Shown: positions 46,424 to 57,676, counted from the first letter of the stretch. The stretch: DNA of 64,000 bases from Hungatella effluvii (GCF_003201875.1 NZ_QJKD01000004.1:1-64000); one strand, 5' to 3'. The notes: generated by a model from the letters alone, not told the origin. Numbers and translations are program-made.

Positions 46424-47533
46424 ATGGATACAATTGGATATGGAATTGTAGGTACCGGATATTTTGGGGCGGAACTGGCCAGAATTATGAAAGATCAGGA
46501 AGGAGCCAGGATTGCGGCGGTACTTGATCCTGAAAATGCGGTACAGACAGCAGAGGAATTAGGGTGTGATGTAGAAACAGACCTGGAAAAACTGTGTGCA
46601 CGCCCTGATGTGGATGCGTTAATCGTGGCAACACCCAATTATTTACACCGCGATCCGGTTCTGATGGCGGCACGCTACAAAAAGAATGTGTTCTGTGAGA
46701 AACCGATTGCACTGTCTTATAAGGATTGTGATCAGATGGTAAAAGCGGCTCAGGACAGCGGCATTGTATTTATGGCCGGTCATGTAATGAATTTTTTCAA
46801 TGGTGTACATAAAGCGAAACAGCTAATCCACGAGGGAAAGATCGGCAGGGTACTGTACTGTCATGCGGCCAGAAATGGTTGGGAAGAGCCGCAGGAGAGC
46901 ATCAGCTGGAAAAAGATCCGTGCAAAATCGGGGGGGCATCTCTATCACCATATTCATGAACTTGATTGTATTCAATTCATAATGGGGCCTGCAACGGAAG
47001 TTACGATGACGGGAGGAAATGTGGCACATAGCGGTCCTCGGTTTGGGGATGAGGATGATATGCTTCTTATTTCCATGGAGTTTGGAAATAATACGTATGC
47101 TTTTATGGAATACGGTTCTGCATTCCACTGGCCGGAGCATTATCTGATGATTCAGGGAACAGAAGGCGCGATCAGAATCGATATGGCAAATGTGAAGATG
47201 ACCTTAAAGCATGCGGACGGAACAGAGGAGTATTTTCTGGTGCATGAAAGCAGAGAGGAAGATGATGACAGAACGCGGATATACAACGGTCTGGAGATGG
47301 ATGGTGCTATTATGTATGGTCATCCGGGAAAGAAACCTCCTATGTGGCTGCACAGCATCATGAAAAAAGAGATGAAGTTTTTTAATGGTATTATGCATGG
47401 TGAGGAGGCTTCCGAGGAATATAAACCGTTATTGACAGGAGAAGCTGCACGGGCGGCGATTGCAACAGCAGATGCAGCGACACTTTCCCTGCGGGAAGAC
47501 AGAAAAGTAAAAGTTGAGGAGATTAAGGGCTAA
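46424..47533 (+). CDS. Gfo/Idh/MocA family oxidoreductase
   Basis: A 369-residue NAD(P)-dependent sugar dehydrogenase-like protein. The Rossmann motif is GIVGTGYFGAELARIMKD; EKPIALSYKDCD holds the conserved EKP motif; HHIHELD near residue 180 matches the catalytic-His region of the family. GGAGG lies 11 bases before the ATG at 46424; an earlier ATG at 46406 overlaps that site. Last gene of the importer operon, so it likely modifies the imported sugar or sugar acid. Confidence 0.88.
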   Translation: MDTIGYGIVGTGYFGAELARIMKDQEGARIAAVLDPENAVQTAEELGCDVETDLEKLCARPDVDALIVATPNYLHRDPVLMAARYKKNVFCEKPIALSYKDCDQMVKAAQDSGIVFMAGHVMNFFNGVHKAKQLIHEGKIGRVLYCHAARNGWEEPQESISWKKIRAKSGGHLYHHIHELDCIQFIMGPATEVTMTGGNVAHSGPRFGDEDDMLLISMEFGNNTYAFMEYGSAFHWPEHYLMIQGTEGAIRIDMANVKMTLKHADGTEEYFLVHESREEDDDRTRIYNGLEMDGAIMYGHPGKKPPMWLHSIMKKEMKFFNGIMHGEEASEEYKPLLTGEAARAAIATADAATLSLREDRKVKVEEIKG

Positions 47534-48372
47534 GCCAGTCCGTTCTTAAATAAAAGAATCATCTCATGAGTCAGACTTACATTCGTGTAGTCTCCGGGGA
47601 TATCTTCGCGTTTCATCCAGACTGCTGTGGATAATTCTGTTTCATCCAGATGAATTTGTGGAGAACCATCCAGCTCAGCGAAAAAACCAACCAGCATGGA
47701 GTCACTGAAAGCCCATGGCTGATTTTTATAATAGCGGATATTTGTTACCTTCAGTCCGACTTCTTCCATGACCTCGCGCCGGACGGTTTCCTCCAGTGTT
47801 TCACCGAATTCTGTGTAACCGGCTACCAGGGCATAGCGGGTATATTCACGGCCAGCGTATTTGGTGAGGAGAAGCTTATCACCATTAGTGACTGCAACAA
47901 TGACGGCCGGTGCAATCTTGGGATAGACGGTATTGCCGCAGCAAGGGCAGACCATGGAACGTTCTTTTTTACTTTTCATATTTGCTGTACCGCAGCGGCC
48001 GCAAAAACGGTTATTGCGGTAGAATCGGTGGAGTTCTGCGCCGTTGGCAGCTGCAAATGAAATCCACAGCGGTTCTAAATCACGGATTACCGAAGTGGGA
48101 TAGAGCGCCAGTGTCTCGTTTCCGGACAGAGATATGGCGGTTTCATCAATCAAAAAGTATTCTCTATCATCGATGGAAAAGAGATAGTCGCAGTGGCCGG
48201 ATACGGAGTCGCCATCCGCAGCCATAAGTTCGGAAAATTTAGGGATCTTTAATGAATCAGTATGATTTAGCAGGATGGAACCATCCTGGAAATATAGAAT
48301 ATAACTGTCCGGAGATGGAGTTTTAATATAAAATTCGTTCCGGAAGCGGTGGGGTGCAATTTCCTGAATCAT
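47530..48372 (-). CDS. nudC: NAD(+)/NADH diphosphatase NudC
   Basis: A 280-residue Nudix hydrolase. A four-Cys zinc ribbon (FCGRCG and CPCCG) precedes the Nudix box, which reads GYTEFGETLEETVRREVMEE across residues 195-215, and the NudC marker QPW is in NQPWAFSDS (usual form QPWPFPxS). NudC splits NADH and removes NAD caps from RNA. It converges on the oxidoreductase gene and overlaps it by 4 bp at the stops. Confidence 0.92.
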   Translation of the reverse strand: MIQEIAPHRFRNEFYIKTPSPDSYILYFQDGSILLNHTDSLKIPKFSELMAADGDSVSGHCDYLFSIDDREYFLIDETAISLSGNETLALYPTSVIRDLEPLWISFAAANGAELHRFYRNNRFCGRCGTANMKSKKERSMVCPCCGNTVYPKIAPAVIVAVTNGDKLLLTKYAGREYTRYALVAGYTEFGETLEETVRREVMEEVGLKVTNIRYYKNQPWAFSDSMLVGFFAELDGSPQIHLDETELSTAVWMKREDIPGDYTNVSLTHEMILLFKNGLA

Positions 48373-48485
48373 GCGTGAAAAGCCTTCTTTCTATCTATAA
48401 TCATGAACTATATCACGGTTGTATTCAGGAAATCATAGCAGATGCAGAGCAGAAAGTCAATGGATGATATCGCCTGAACTGTTAC

Positions 48486-49076
48486 TTATCTGGTTATACC
48501 TGCACGTTTCAGTGTTTTACGGAGCTGAATACCAAAGATAACTGCCAGAATGGTAAGTACAATATCTTTTGGTACAAATGCTGTCATAGAATAGGTAAAT
48601 ACTCCCCATGCAGACATGTCACCGGCAAGAGCTGCCCACTGCATCCCGCCGGCTGTCTCATTAATAACCAGTCCAATAAATGAAAAAAGAAAAATAGACG
48701 CAGATTCCAGTTTCTTATTTTCTGATTTAATATGAAGGCCGCATAATGCAGCCATGATCGGCCAGGACCAGATATATCCTCCTGTGAAATCAACCAGAAC
48801 GGAGAAACCACCGCGGAAGTTTGCAAAGATAGGGAGACCTGCAGCGCCAAGGAGTATATAGACCAGAGAGCCGTAAAGTCCCAGTCTCCATCCAAATGTG
48901 ACACCAATTAAAGTGATTCCAAATACCTGAATTGTTATGGGAACCCCGGTAGGCATGGGGACTGATATCTGTGATATAATAGTAAGAATGGCTGCAATCA
49001 TTCCCGCAAATACTAAATCTCTCGTGGTAATGCGTCTTGATGGTGCGGCAGTGTGAGTAGTGTTTGGTAATATCAT
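48486..49076 (-). CDS. bioY: biotin transporter BioY
   Basis: A 196-residue ECF S component with six hydrophobic segments and the BioY signature: QISVPMPTGVPITIQVFG and LLGAAGLPIFANFRGG, then TGGYIWSWP. It binds biotin and imports it with the shared ECF module. Own promoter with a BirA-type operator, so biotin should repress it. The neighbouring sodium-pump decarboxylase and other carboxylases would need biotin. Confidence 0.95.
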   Translation of the reverse strand: MILPNTTHTAAPSRRITTRDLVFAGMIAAILTIISQISVPMPTGVPITIQVFGITLIGVTFGWRLGLYGSLVYILLGAAGLPIFANFRGGFSVLVDFTGGYIWSWPIMAALCGLHIKSENKKLESASIFLFSFIGLVINETAGGMQWAALAGDMSAWGVFTYSMTAFVPKDIVLTILAVIFGIQLRKTLKRAGITR

Positions 49077-49131
49077 GATAGAAACTCCCTTCCTAATTTA
49101 TCTATAGTTATGGTAAGAATTTTATTAAAAA

Positions 49132-49183
49132 ATTGTATCATGCGTATGAAAAGATGTCAACTAAAAATAATATATAGTTAACA
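49132..49183 (-). promoter_or_regulatory. bioY promoter with BirA-type operator
   Basis: On the minus strand TTGACA (49155-49160), a 17-base spacer and TACAAT (49132-49137). Over the -35 lies an inverted repeat TGTCAACTA (49155-49163) and TAGTTAACA (49175-49183) with one mismatch, matching the TGTTAAC-type half-sites used by BirA repressors. Biotin-bound BirA would block RNA polymerase. Confidence 0.8.
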
Positions 49184-49271
49184 ATTTTGCCATGGTATTA
49201 AAAGTGGGAAGGGAATAATAATAAGCAGTTTAAATTTAGCTAAAATTAATAAAATAAAGTTTTGGTAATTA

Positions 49272-49361
49272 TTGACTTTATAATCTTTACTTGCTATAAT
49301 TTCTATCAGTTACAAAAGGCAAAGGGGCCGGAACGTATGTTCTGGCCCCTTTTTGCCCTTT
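49272..49361 (+). promoter_or_regulatory. gdhA promoter and leader terminator
   Basis: TTGACT (49272-49277), a 17-base spacer and TATAAT (49295-49300). Only about 15 bases after the expected start lies a strong 14-bp hairpin (AAAGGGGCC at 49321-49329, 49339-49352 as partner), flanked by AAAAGGC/GCCCTTTT and followed by TTTTT. It stands before the gdhA start at 49428, so it can end or limit transcription of gdhA, like an attenuator. No known RNA class was recognised. Confidence 0.75.
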
Positions 49362-49385
49362 TGGAAGCAATATTCACTGATGTGA

Positions 49386-50762
<1,377 letters not shown>

Positions 50763-50811
50763 GATTCTGAGGATTTCTATTAGACTGTTTATGAGACGAA
50801 TGTGAATAATT

Positions 50812-50863
50812 AAAAACCGGAAGACAGGAAGGGATACCGATCCTTTCGTGCTTCCGGTTTTTT
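50812..50863. terminator. intrinsic terminator of gdhA
   Basis: AAAAACCGGAAG and CTTCCGGTTTTTT enclose a second inner pairing (GGGAT/ATCC). T-run on the plus strand, A-run on the other side; it also faces the end of the convergent response regulator gene. Confidence 0.9.
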
Positions 50864-50899
50864 GATTTTGCAAATCGCAGAAATAACAATTGATACAAA

Positions 50900-52456
50900 T
50901 CACAATGAATTTTTATACTCCGTAGGACTGATGCCCTCCACCTCCTTAAATGCCCGCACAAAATGGGCCGGTTCGGGATAGCCCACCGCGTCGGCTATCT
51001 CATAGACTTTCAAGTTTCCATGGCGGATCAGCTCCTTGGAGGTCTGGATGCGGAAATCCCGCAGGTACTGGCGGAAGGTGATTCCTGTCTTACTTTTGAA
51101 CAGCGTGCTGAAATAGTTAGGGTTTAAGTAAACATAGGCGGACACATCGTTCAGGGTAATGGTATCCCTGTAATTATTCCGGATATATTCCCTGGCCTTT
51201 TTTATGACAAAGTCCTCTTTATTATTAAGGGAATCCATGGCCTTTTCCACATAAAAGTTCAGCGTGGCAAACATGGAGGTCTGAAGCTCTTTTAAGCTGG
51301 AAGCATCCTCGATCTGCGCCAGAATGTCATAGTCTGTCAGGCTGGACTGGCTGACGACCGGGATGAAGTTGGCGTTGCGTCCCATCAGGTCATAAATACC
51401 ATTGGATAACGTTCTGCGCAGATGCGCGACTGAGGGGCGGCGGCTGTTAAAGTACGCGAACAGCCGGGAGAGGTGTTCGAGGGCGCCGGCATAATCGTAT
51501 TCGGCCAGGGCGGTGGTCGTCAAGTCTAAAAGCTCCTGTTCCGCCGCCCGGTGCCGCTTCATGCCGGTCTGCTCTCCTTCCTCTGAGCCGGTCCACTCCT
51601 TTGAATCAGCCGTATAGGGCAGGTCGAAGAAATACCTCTCAAAGCCCCGCAGGCATTCCGCCTTTAAAAAGGATAAATCAGCCAGGGGCAGAGGGCTTAA
51701 GCTGGCACTTACGAAGAGTCCTTCATCCTCCAGTTGTTTTAGAAAGGCGGCTGTAAGGGCCGCGCATCTGGCGGTCTCTCCCAGTTCAAAAAGCAGCAGA
51801 ATCCAGTACTGGCCGATCTCACCATATATCGGGCAGTAGGAGGATGAAGGAGGAAAACAGGACTCGAAGCGGGTTTCAATAAAATTGCGGATAATTTTCT
51901 TGCGGGAATAGAGGCCGTGGGACATATCGACGTAGAGGACGCGGCAGGGAGTATCCCGGGTGATGCAGCTGCGCGTCAAAAATGCCTCTTTCTCCTCTTC
52001 TACCGGGGCGGAGCCGAAGAAGCCCTCCAGAAGAATCTGATTCTTTAAATCGGCCTCCAGGGCCGGTGGATTTAAGGAATTGATCTCCAGCGATTTAAAG
52101 ATAGAATCCAGGGCATTTAAGAGTAGTCCCTCGTTGACCGGTTTTAAGAGATAATCGATGGCTCCCAGCTTTAAGGAACTGCGGACCAGATTATAGTCGT
52201 CATATCCGCTCAGCACCAGTGTCGGAGGAATGACGTATTCTTCCTTTAAATGAGTGAGCAGCTCTAAACCGCCCCACACAGGCATCTTGATGTCGGTGAT
52301 GACGGCATCAAAATGAAACTTAACCACCTGATCGAAGGCGATTCGTCCGTTTTCCGCAGTGTCCGTAATGACGGTGTCCGGATAAGCATTTTGAATCATC
52401 CGGGACAGTCCGATCCGGATGTTGGGATCATCATCAACCACCAGTATTTTATACAT
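50900..52456 (-). CDS. two-component response regulator, YesN type
   Basis: A 518-residue regulator: N-terminal receiver domain (MYKILVVDDDPNIRIGL, phospho-acceptor Asp in AVITDIKMPVWGG, Lys in LLKPVNE), a long middle region, and a C-terminal AraC-type double helix-turn-helix (LNDVSAYVYLNPNYFSTLFK; YEIADAVGYPEPAHFVRAFK). AAGGAGGAGG precedes the ATG. It lies 58 bp after its kinase and beside a sugar ABC importer that is read from the other strand, which is the usual target of YesMN systems. Confidence 0.93.
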   Translation of the reverse strand: MYKILVVDDDPNIRIGLSRMIQNAYPDTVITDTAENGRIAFDQVVKFHFDAVITDIKMPVWGGLELLTHLKEEYVIPPTLVLSGYDDYNLVRSSLKLGAIDYLLKPVNEGLLLNALDSIFKSLEINSLNPPALEADLKNQILLEGFFGSAPVEEEKEAFLTRSCITRDTPCRVLYVDMSHGLYSRKKIIRNFIETRFESCFPPSSSYCPIYGEIGQYWILLLFELGETARCAALTAAFLKQLEDEGLFVSASLSPLPLADLSFLKAECLRGFERYFFDLPYTADSKEWTGSEEGEQTGMKRHRAAEQELLDLTTTALAEYDYAGALEHLSRLFAYFNSRRPSVAHLRRTLSNGIYDLMGRNANFIPVVSQSSLTDYDILAQIEDASSLKELQTSMFATLNFYVEKAMDSLNNKEDFVIKKAREYIRNNYRDTITLNDVSAYVYLNPNYFSTLFKSKTGITFRQYLRDFRIQTSKELIRHGNLKVYEIADAVGYPEPAHFVRAFKEVEGISPTEYKNSL

Positions 52457-52514
52457 GATTTTCCTCCTCCTTGCTGGAGCGTGTTTTAAAATTCATTCCT
52501 GTCATCTGCACGCC

Positions 52515-54338
52515 TCACTTCGCAGACGTAAGCGGAATTTTAATGCAGACCGAGGTTCCGCGTCCCTCCTGGCTCTCGATCGTCAGCCCGTAGCCGATTC
52601 CATAATATAGCTCGATCCGGCGGTGCACATTCTTTAAGCCAATGCTTGTAAATGCCTCATTTTCACCTCTGATATAGCCGTTCAGTGTCTCCACCTGTTC
52701 CGGCGCCATTCCCACGCCGTTGTCCGTTACCTGAAAACAGAGGGTTCCCTCTTTCTGATATCCGAAGATACCGATCCGTTCATTTCCTGTAAAGCCCTCG
52801 AATCCGTGGTTCAGTGCATTTTCCACAAGAGGCTGGAACATGAGTTTCAATGACAGAAATTCGTATAAGTCCTGGCTCACCATGACATTGATCTTCACAG
52901 CGTAGTGGAAGCGGTACTGCTGGAGTGTAATATATTCGTTTAAATGCTCGATTTCCTCCTTCAGAGTCACCAGCTCGGTCGGTGAGGAGACCCCGTAGCG
53001 CAGGACATCGGCCAGCAGCAGGCACATCTGAGAGATATCGTGGGCGCCTTCCGTGTAGGCCGCCATACGCATGCTTTCCAGCGTGTTGTAAAGGAAATGA
53101 GGATTAATCTGATTACGGAGCATCTGAAGCTCTAAATCGCGTTCTGCAATATCCTTTAAGTAAACCGTATTGATCAGATGCGCCACCTGTCCGGCCATCT
53201 GATTAAAAGAGCTGGTCAGATATCCCAGCTCCGCATCCGGCGGAATCTCCACACGGACGGAGAAATTCCCCTGTCCAATCTCTCCGCAGGCGGACACCAG
53301 GGTCTCAATCGGTTTCGAGATACCGCGGAAGGTGTACTGGACGAAGAGGATGATCAGAAAGAGCAGAAGCAGCAGGGACACCAGGATCATTACCAGCGGC
53401 ATATAGGAGATTACGGCGGCCGGAGTGGAGATCACACAGGACAGGCCGGTGGAATGATCGGTCACCATATGGAAAAAATAGCCGGTTCCTTTGAAGTTTA
53501 CATAAGTATACGGAACTTCGGATGACGCACCGGAGATTCCGGTGGCAGGCATTCGGCTGGACATGGTTTCAAGCGGAAAACTGTCAGAGGACGACAGCAA
53601 GCCGTTATCTGCATCTAAGAGAGCATAGGACTGGCCTTTGTAGGAATGCAGGCGGGTAAAGGAGGACTGGAGGTCATTGATATCCAGCTGGGCAAGGACG
53701 AGGCATAGCGGGGCAAATGAGCTGCGCAGGTTGATGAGGACACGGGTGCCGTAGAGGTAGTGACGGGAGGCTCTGCCGGATGGATCTTCCTCGGATTCAT
53801 TGAAATTAGAGGGGATCTGGTCCGATTTCAGCAGCACAAGCCTGCCTTTCCGGTCTATGACATGCTCCCGCCAGGGGGCCTCTGTGAGAGAGGACGCGTG
53901 GAGGCGGGTGAAGTCCCTGCTGTCGAAGATGATGGGATCACCATCGTTGGTGTAGAGATAGAGGCCCTCCAGGGAAGGAAATAAGTAGAAGAGCTTTCTT
54001 GTGGCAGTGGTAAATGTCTTGGAGAGAGCGGCACTTGTCTCCTCTGAAGTGGCATAATCCGATAAATAAGGGAAAATGGATCCGTTTCCGTTATTCTGAT
54101 AATGCTCCTGAAGAAGATAGGAAGTCACCTTATCCAGAGTATCCACCTTGCCCGAGGCCTGTTCCAGCAGAGTCGCAGCCGTCTGATAGGCGGCTGTGTC
54201 CAGCCGGGCGTAGGTCTGCCTGTGAAGCGTTATAAAGATATAGGTAAAACAGCCTGCCATCAGCAGGACGATTAAAAACAATATAATGAAGAGACGTTTG
54301 CGGACTCCTAAATGCTCCAGTGATATCTTCTTTTTCAT
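52515..54338 (-). CDS. two-component sensor histidine kinase, YesM type
   Basis: A 607-residue membrane kinase. Two membrane helices (about residues 20-40 and 290-315) enclose an extracytoplasmic sensor domain of about 250 residues; a HAMP linker follows (RGISKPIETLVSACGEIG), then the His_kinase domain with the phospho-acceptor His in RNQINPHFLYNTLE and an ATPase domain (LVENALNHGF, GVGMAPEQV). The open frame reaches 54461 but the promoter TATAAT at 54376-54381 lies inside that extension, so the ATG at 54338 is taken. It likely senses a sugar or cell-surface signal. Confidence 0.92.
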   Translation of the reverse strand: MKKKISLEHLGVRKRLFIILFLIVLLMAGCFTYIFITLHRQTYARLDTAAYQTAATLLEQASGKVDTLDKVTSYLLQEHYQNNGNGSIFPYLSDYATSEETSAALSKTFTTATRKLFYLFPSLEGLYLYTNDGDPIIFDSRDFTRLHASSLTEAPWREHVIDRKGRLVLLKSDQIPSNFNESEEDPSGRASRHYLYGTRVLINLRSSFAPLCLVLAQLDINDLQSSFTRLHSYKGQSYALLDADNGLLSSSDSFPLETMSSRMPATGISGASSEVPYTYVNFKGTGYFFHMVTDHSTGLSCVISTPAAVISYMPLVMILVSLLLLLFLIILFVQYTFRGISKPIETLVSACGEIGQGNFSVRVEIPPDAELGYLTSSFNQMAGQVAHLINTVYLKDIAERDLELQMLRNQINPHFLYNTLESMRMAAYTEGAHDISQMCLLLADVLRYGVSSPTELVTLKEEIEHLNEYITLQQYRFHYAVKINVMVSQDLYEFLSLKLMFQPLVENALNHGFEGFTGNERIGIFGYQKEGTLCFQVTDNGVGMAPEQVETLNGYIRGENEAFTSIGLKNVHRRIELYYGIGYGLTIESQEGRGTSVCIKIPLTSAK

Positions 54339-54375
54339 GGTATTCCCCAATCTGACCGTTCTATGGTACAGACCT

Positions 54376-54405
54376 ATTATAGCAACAGAAAATGACAGGA
54401 TGCAA
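54376..54405 (-). promoter_or_regulatory. promoter of the kinase-regulator operon
   Basis: On the minus strand TTGCAT (54400-54405), an 18-base spacer and TATAAT (54376-54381), about 38 bp before the kinase start codon. Confidence 0.75.
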
Positions 54406-54538
54406 GCTGGCGGAGTAAGGATGTGAAGAAATGGTAAGAAATATAAAATAGGGGTATTCATTTCCTGTCTGAAATTGATTATGATTAGAACATCAAAAAG
54501 ACGTGCACGTTTGAAAAAAGGGAAAGTGAGAAAAGGTT

Positions 54539-55813
54539 ATGAGATATCAGAAAGTAATGGCAGTTTTATCAGCAGCTGCACTGGCAGCAGGCGTTTTGAC
54601 AGGATGCGGCGGAGGAGCCGAAAATAAAGGCGGTGAGAGTTCCAAAGCGGTGGCGGGATCTGTCACACTGGATTTCTTTCAGATGAAAAATGAAGCAAAG
54701 TCAGTTTATGATGATATCATCGCAAAGTTTGAGGCGGAAAATCCCGGCGTCAAGATCAATCAGATCTCCCCAGCAGACTCGGAGACCGTATTTTTAACCA
54801 ATATTTCCACCGGCGATATTCCGGACATCATGAGTGTCTATCCGGCGGAGGCGACGTATAAGAGTATTATGGACGAAGGCATTATGGCGGATATGACCGG
54901 TGAGAAGGTACTTGAGAACGCGGAAGCCACAGCCGTGAAGATGTGCGAACATAACGGAAAGGTATATACCATGCCATTTGCTCTCAGTTCATTCGGCATT
55001 TTCTGTAATAAGGACATGTTTGAGGAACAGAATCTGGAGCTTCCGGAGACCTGGGAGGATTTGATCAAGGCATGCCAGACCTTTGAGGCGGCGGGCATTA
55101 CTGCCATCGCCTGCAATGATAAGGATTCTGTCGCACTCGGACAGGAGGCGGAGCGAATCATCGGTATTATTAAAAATGATGTTTACAACGATTTTGAGAC
55201 GGTTGGAACGAGTGACGCTTCGTTTACGGGTACGGATCTTCCTTACGTGCGTACCATGGCGGAGGCCATGCTGGAACTGAGAAAGTACGGCCCCAAGGAT
55301 TCTCTCGCAATCGGCAGAGAGCAGGCTACCTCTGACTTCGTCAATAATAAATATCCCATGTTCATCAGCGGAACCTGGGGGCTGGCGGCTATCTTAAAGG
55401 CGGCGCCTGAAATGAATCTCTCCATGGTGCCGATTCCTAATCCTGCAGGGGGAGCACAATCCCTTCCAATCAATGTAGATATTGCCCTGGGATACTCTGC
55501 GACGACAGAGCATCCGGAGGAAGCGCTTAAGTTTATCGAATTCTGTGCAAGGCCGGAGATCAACCAGCTTCTGGCGGACAATGAGGGAACACCTACGGTC
55601 ATCAAGGGCGTAGAATACCATATTGAACCTCTGGCCCTGATGAAAGAGAAGATGGCGGGGGACAAGACATTTCTGACCCTTGTCAACTACTGGCCGGCCG
55701 GCATGCGCAACGAGTGGGCGATCCCGATGCAGCAGCTTCTGATCGACCAGAATGTCGATCATTTCCTGGAAGAGACCGACAGGATTGTTAAACAGTACTA
55801 CAAAGAATCCTAG
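54539..55813 (+). CDS. ABC sugar transporter substrate-binding lipoprotein
   Basis: A 424-residue family 1 binding protein. Signal peptide MRYQKVMAVLSAAALAAG then a lipobox LTGC gives a lipid-modified Cys. The mature part starts VTLDFFQMKNEAKSVYDDI, typical of oligosaccharide importers, and has the GDIPDIMSVYP block. It heads an operon running to 62850 and is divergent from the two-component genes. Confidence 0.93.
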   Translation: MRYQKVMAVLSAAALAAGVLTGCGGGAENKGGESSKAVAGSVTLDFFQMKNEAKSVYDDIIAKFEAENPGVKINQISPADSETVFLTNISTGDIPDIMSVYPAEATYKSIMDEGIMADMTGEKVLENAEATAVKMCEHNGKVYTMPFALSSFGIFCNKDMFEEQNLELPETWEDLIKACQTFEAAGITAIACNDKDSVALGQEAERIIGIIKNDVYNDFETVGTSDASFTGTDLPYVRTMAEAMLELRKYGPKDSLAIGREQATSDFVNNKYPMFISGTWGLAAILKAAPEMNLSMVPIPNPAGGAQSLPINVDIALGYSATTEHPEEALKFIEFCARPEINQLLADNEGTPTVIKGVEYHIEPLALMKEKMAGDKTFLTLVNYWPAGMRNEWAIPMQQLLIDQNVDHFLEETDRIVKQYYKES

Positions 55814-55841
55814 AGCAGACGATGAATACGCTCTAAAACAA

Positions 55842-55890
55842 AAGGTGTTGTGCTTACGCTTCCCAAGGAAGCAGGCACAACACCTTCTTT
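55842..55890 (+). terminator. intercistronic hairpin after the second binding protein
   Basis: A long stem AAGGTGTTGTGC/GGCACAACACCTT with an inner GCTTCC/GGAAGC, followed by CTTTC. It lies 28 bp after the stop and likely tunes permease expression against the binding protein. Confidence 0.75.
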
Positions 55891-55908
55891 CAAAAAGAGA
55901 GGGTTTTT

Positions 55909-56790
55909 ATGAAGAGTAAGAAAAAGATAAACAACAGGGATATCACGCTGTTTCTGTTCGTGATACCGGCGGTGGCGCTTTACTGCATGTTTTTTATTTA
56001 CCCTATTATCAATGGTTTATATTACAGCATGACGGACTGGAACGGGATCACGAAAAAGTTTCATTTTATCGGACTGGGCAACTATCTTTCCATCGTGCAG
56101 GATGCCCGTTTCCGTGGTTCCTTCCTGTTTACCCTGGTCTACGCGCTCATGCTCCTGGCTCTGGTTCTGGTAATCAGCATGGTGCTGGCGCTCCTTTTAA
56201 ACAGTAAGATTAAGTATAAATCGGCATTCCGCGCCATTTATTTCTTCCCAGCCGTCATCAGTATGCTGACTGCGGGCCTGATATTCAACGAGTTCTTTTA
56301 CCGGGTGCTCCCGGGGATCGGGGAGCTTTTTAACATTGAAGTGCTGAAGACCAGCATCCTGTCTAATCCCAGCCTGGCAAAATACGGAATCCTGTTCGTT
56401 CACGTATGGCAGAGCGTGGCCATACCTACCGTACTTTTGATGGCGGGGCTTCAGTCGATTCCTCAGGAACTGATTGAATCGGCTTCTTTGGACGGCGCGA
56501 ATAAATGGCAGCTGTTTAAACACATCACGCTGCCTTTCGTGCTCCCGGTGGTGACTGTGGTGGTCGTTCTCATGTTTAAAGACGGTCTGATGCTGTTTGA
56601 CTACGTGGTGGGACTCACCCAGGGCGGACCTGCGGGTGCCACGGAGAGTGTGGCGCTCCTCATCTACAACCACGGATTTAAGGAAATGAAGTTCAGCTAC
56701 GGTATTGCGGAATCCATTATTCTGTGCATTCTGGTGTGTACGATTTCCTTTATCCAGATTGCCGTCAACAATAAGAAGAAAGTCTATTAG
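55909..56790 (+). CDS. sugar ABC transporter permease (MalF type)
   Basis: A 293-residue permease with six hydrophobic segments and the EAA loop ELIESASLDGANKWQLFKHI. It is followed by its partner after 12 bp. No ATPase gene lies in the cluster, so a shared MsmK-type ATPase elsewhere is likely. Confidence 0.92.
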   Translation: MKSKKKINNRDITLFLFVIPAVALYCMFFIYPIINGLYYSMTDWNGITKKFHFIGLGNYLSIVQDARFRGSFLFTLVYALMLLALVLVISMVLALLLNSKIKYKSAFRAIYFFPAVISMLTAGLIFNEFFYRVLPGIGELFNIEVLKTSILSNPSLAKYGILFVHVWQSVAIPTVLLMAGLQSIPQELIESASLDGANKWQLFKHITLPFVLPVVTVVVVLMFKDGLMLFDYVVGLTQGGPAGATESVALLIYNHGFKEMKFSYGIAESIILCILVCTISFIQIAVNNKKKVY

Positions 56791-56802
56791 GAGGGAGGAC
56801 CT

Positions 56803-57636
56803 ATGAAAACACAGACAAAACGGGCAGCCGGCACGTATCTCATTCTGGGGATTGGCATCCTGCTCATCATTTATCCCCTGTTTTTGACAGTCATTTCGGC
56901 CTTCAAGACGGAACCCGAGATCACAAAGAATTTTCTGGCGCTGCCGGAAAGCTTTTACCTGGGAAACTTCAAAAATATACTGAGCCGTCCGGATTACTAT
57001 CAGGCGGTTGGAAATACCTTGTACATAACGATCCTGTCTCTGGCCGGAATGATCGTGGTTCTTCCCATGGTGTCCTATTCCATTGCCAGGAAGATGGATG
57101 TCAGCCGTTTTTATAAATATCTCTATTTCTTCCTGCTAGTCGGCATTTTTGTGCCGTTCCAGGTAAAAATGATGCCTTTGATCAAGACGATGAGCAGCCT
57201 ACACATGCTGACTCCCACGGGAATCATCATCGTGTATGTGGCCAGTTCCATCTGCGAAGGCGTGTTTCTCTATGTGGCCTTTATCCAGGGCGTACCGACA
57301 GAGCTGGAGGAGGCGGCCTACATCGATGGGGCATCCACAGCCAAGACGTATTTCCAGATTATTCTGCCGCTCTTGAAACCCATGACGGCCACGGTGCTGA
57401 TCAAGATGGGCTTATGGATCTGGAACGATTTCTTCCTTCCGCTGCTGGTATTGAATAAATCGACGAAGTACTGGACACTGACGTTGTTTCAGTACAACTT
57501 TAAGAGCACCTTTACGGTGGATTATGCGCTGGTGTTTGCAACCTTCATACTGTCCATGCTCCCGGTGTTCCTGGTGTATCTGGTCCTGCAGAAACAGATC
57601 ATCGGCGGACTGACCAACGGGGCGGTTAAGGGCTGA
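56803..57636 (+). CDS. sugar ABC transporter permease (MalG type)
   Basis: A 277-residue permease with six hydrophobic segments and EAA loop ELEEAAYIDGASTAKTYFQI. GGAGGGAGG lies before the ATG. It completes the membrane part of the importer with the preceding permease. Confidence 0.92.
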   Translation: MKTQTKRAAGTYLILGIGILLIIYPLFLTVISAFKTEPEITKNFLALPESFYLGNFKNILSRPDYYQAVGNTLYITILSLAGMIVVLPMVSYSIARKMDVSRFYKYLYFFLLVGIFVPFQVKMMPLIKTMSSLHMLTPTGIIIVYVASSICEGVFLYVAFIQGVPTELEEAAYIDGASTAKTYFQIILPLLKPMTATVLIKMGLWIWNDFFLPLLVLNKSTKYWTLTLFQYNFKSTFTVDYALVFATFILSMLPVFLVYLVLQKQIIGGLTNGAVKG

Positions 57637-57676
57637 GTGATGCGGCGGCTTACACCGCGGGAAAGGAGATTTTTCC

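Noticed and set aside
42143..47533. Prophage or defence island in the accessory arm
   Set aside because: Genes are metabolic or regulatory; no integrase, phage structural, restriction or toxin-antitoxin gene was seen in the window.
55837..55893. End of the sugar operon at the hairpin after the binding protein
   Set aside because: The two permeases follow at once and need the same promoter; hairpins here usually only lower downstream expression.
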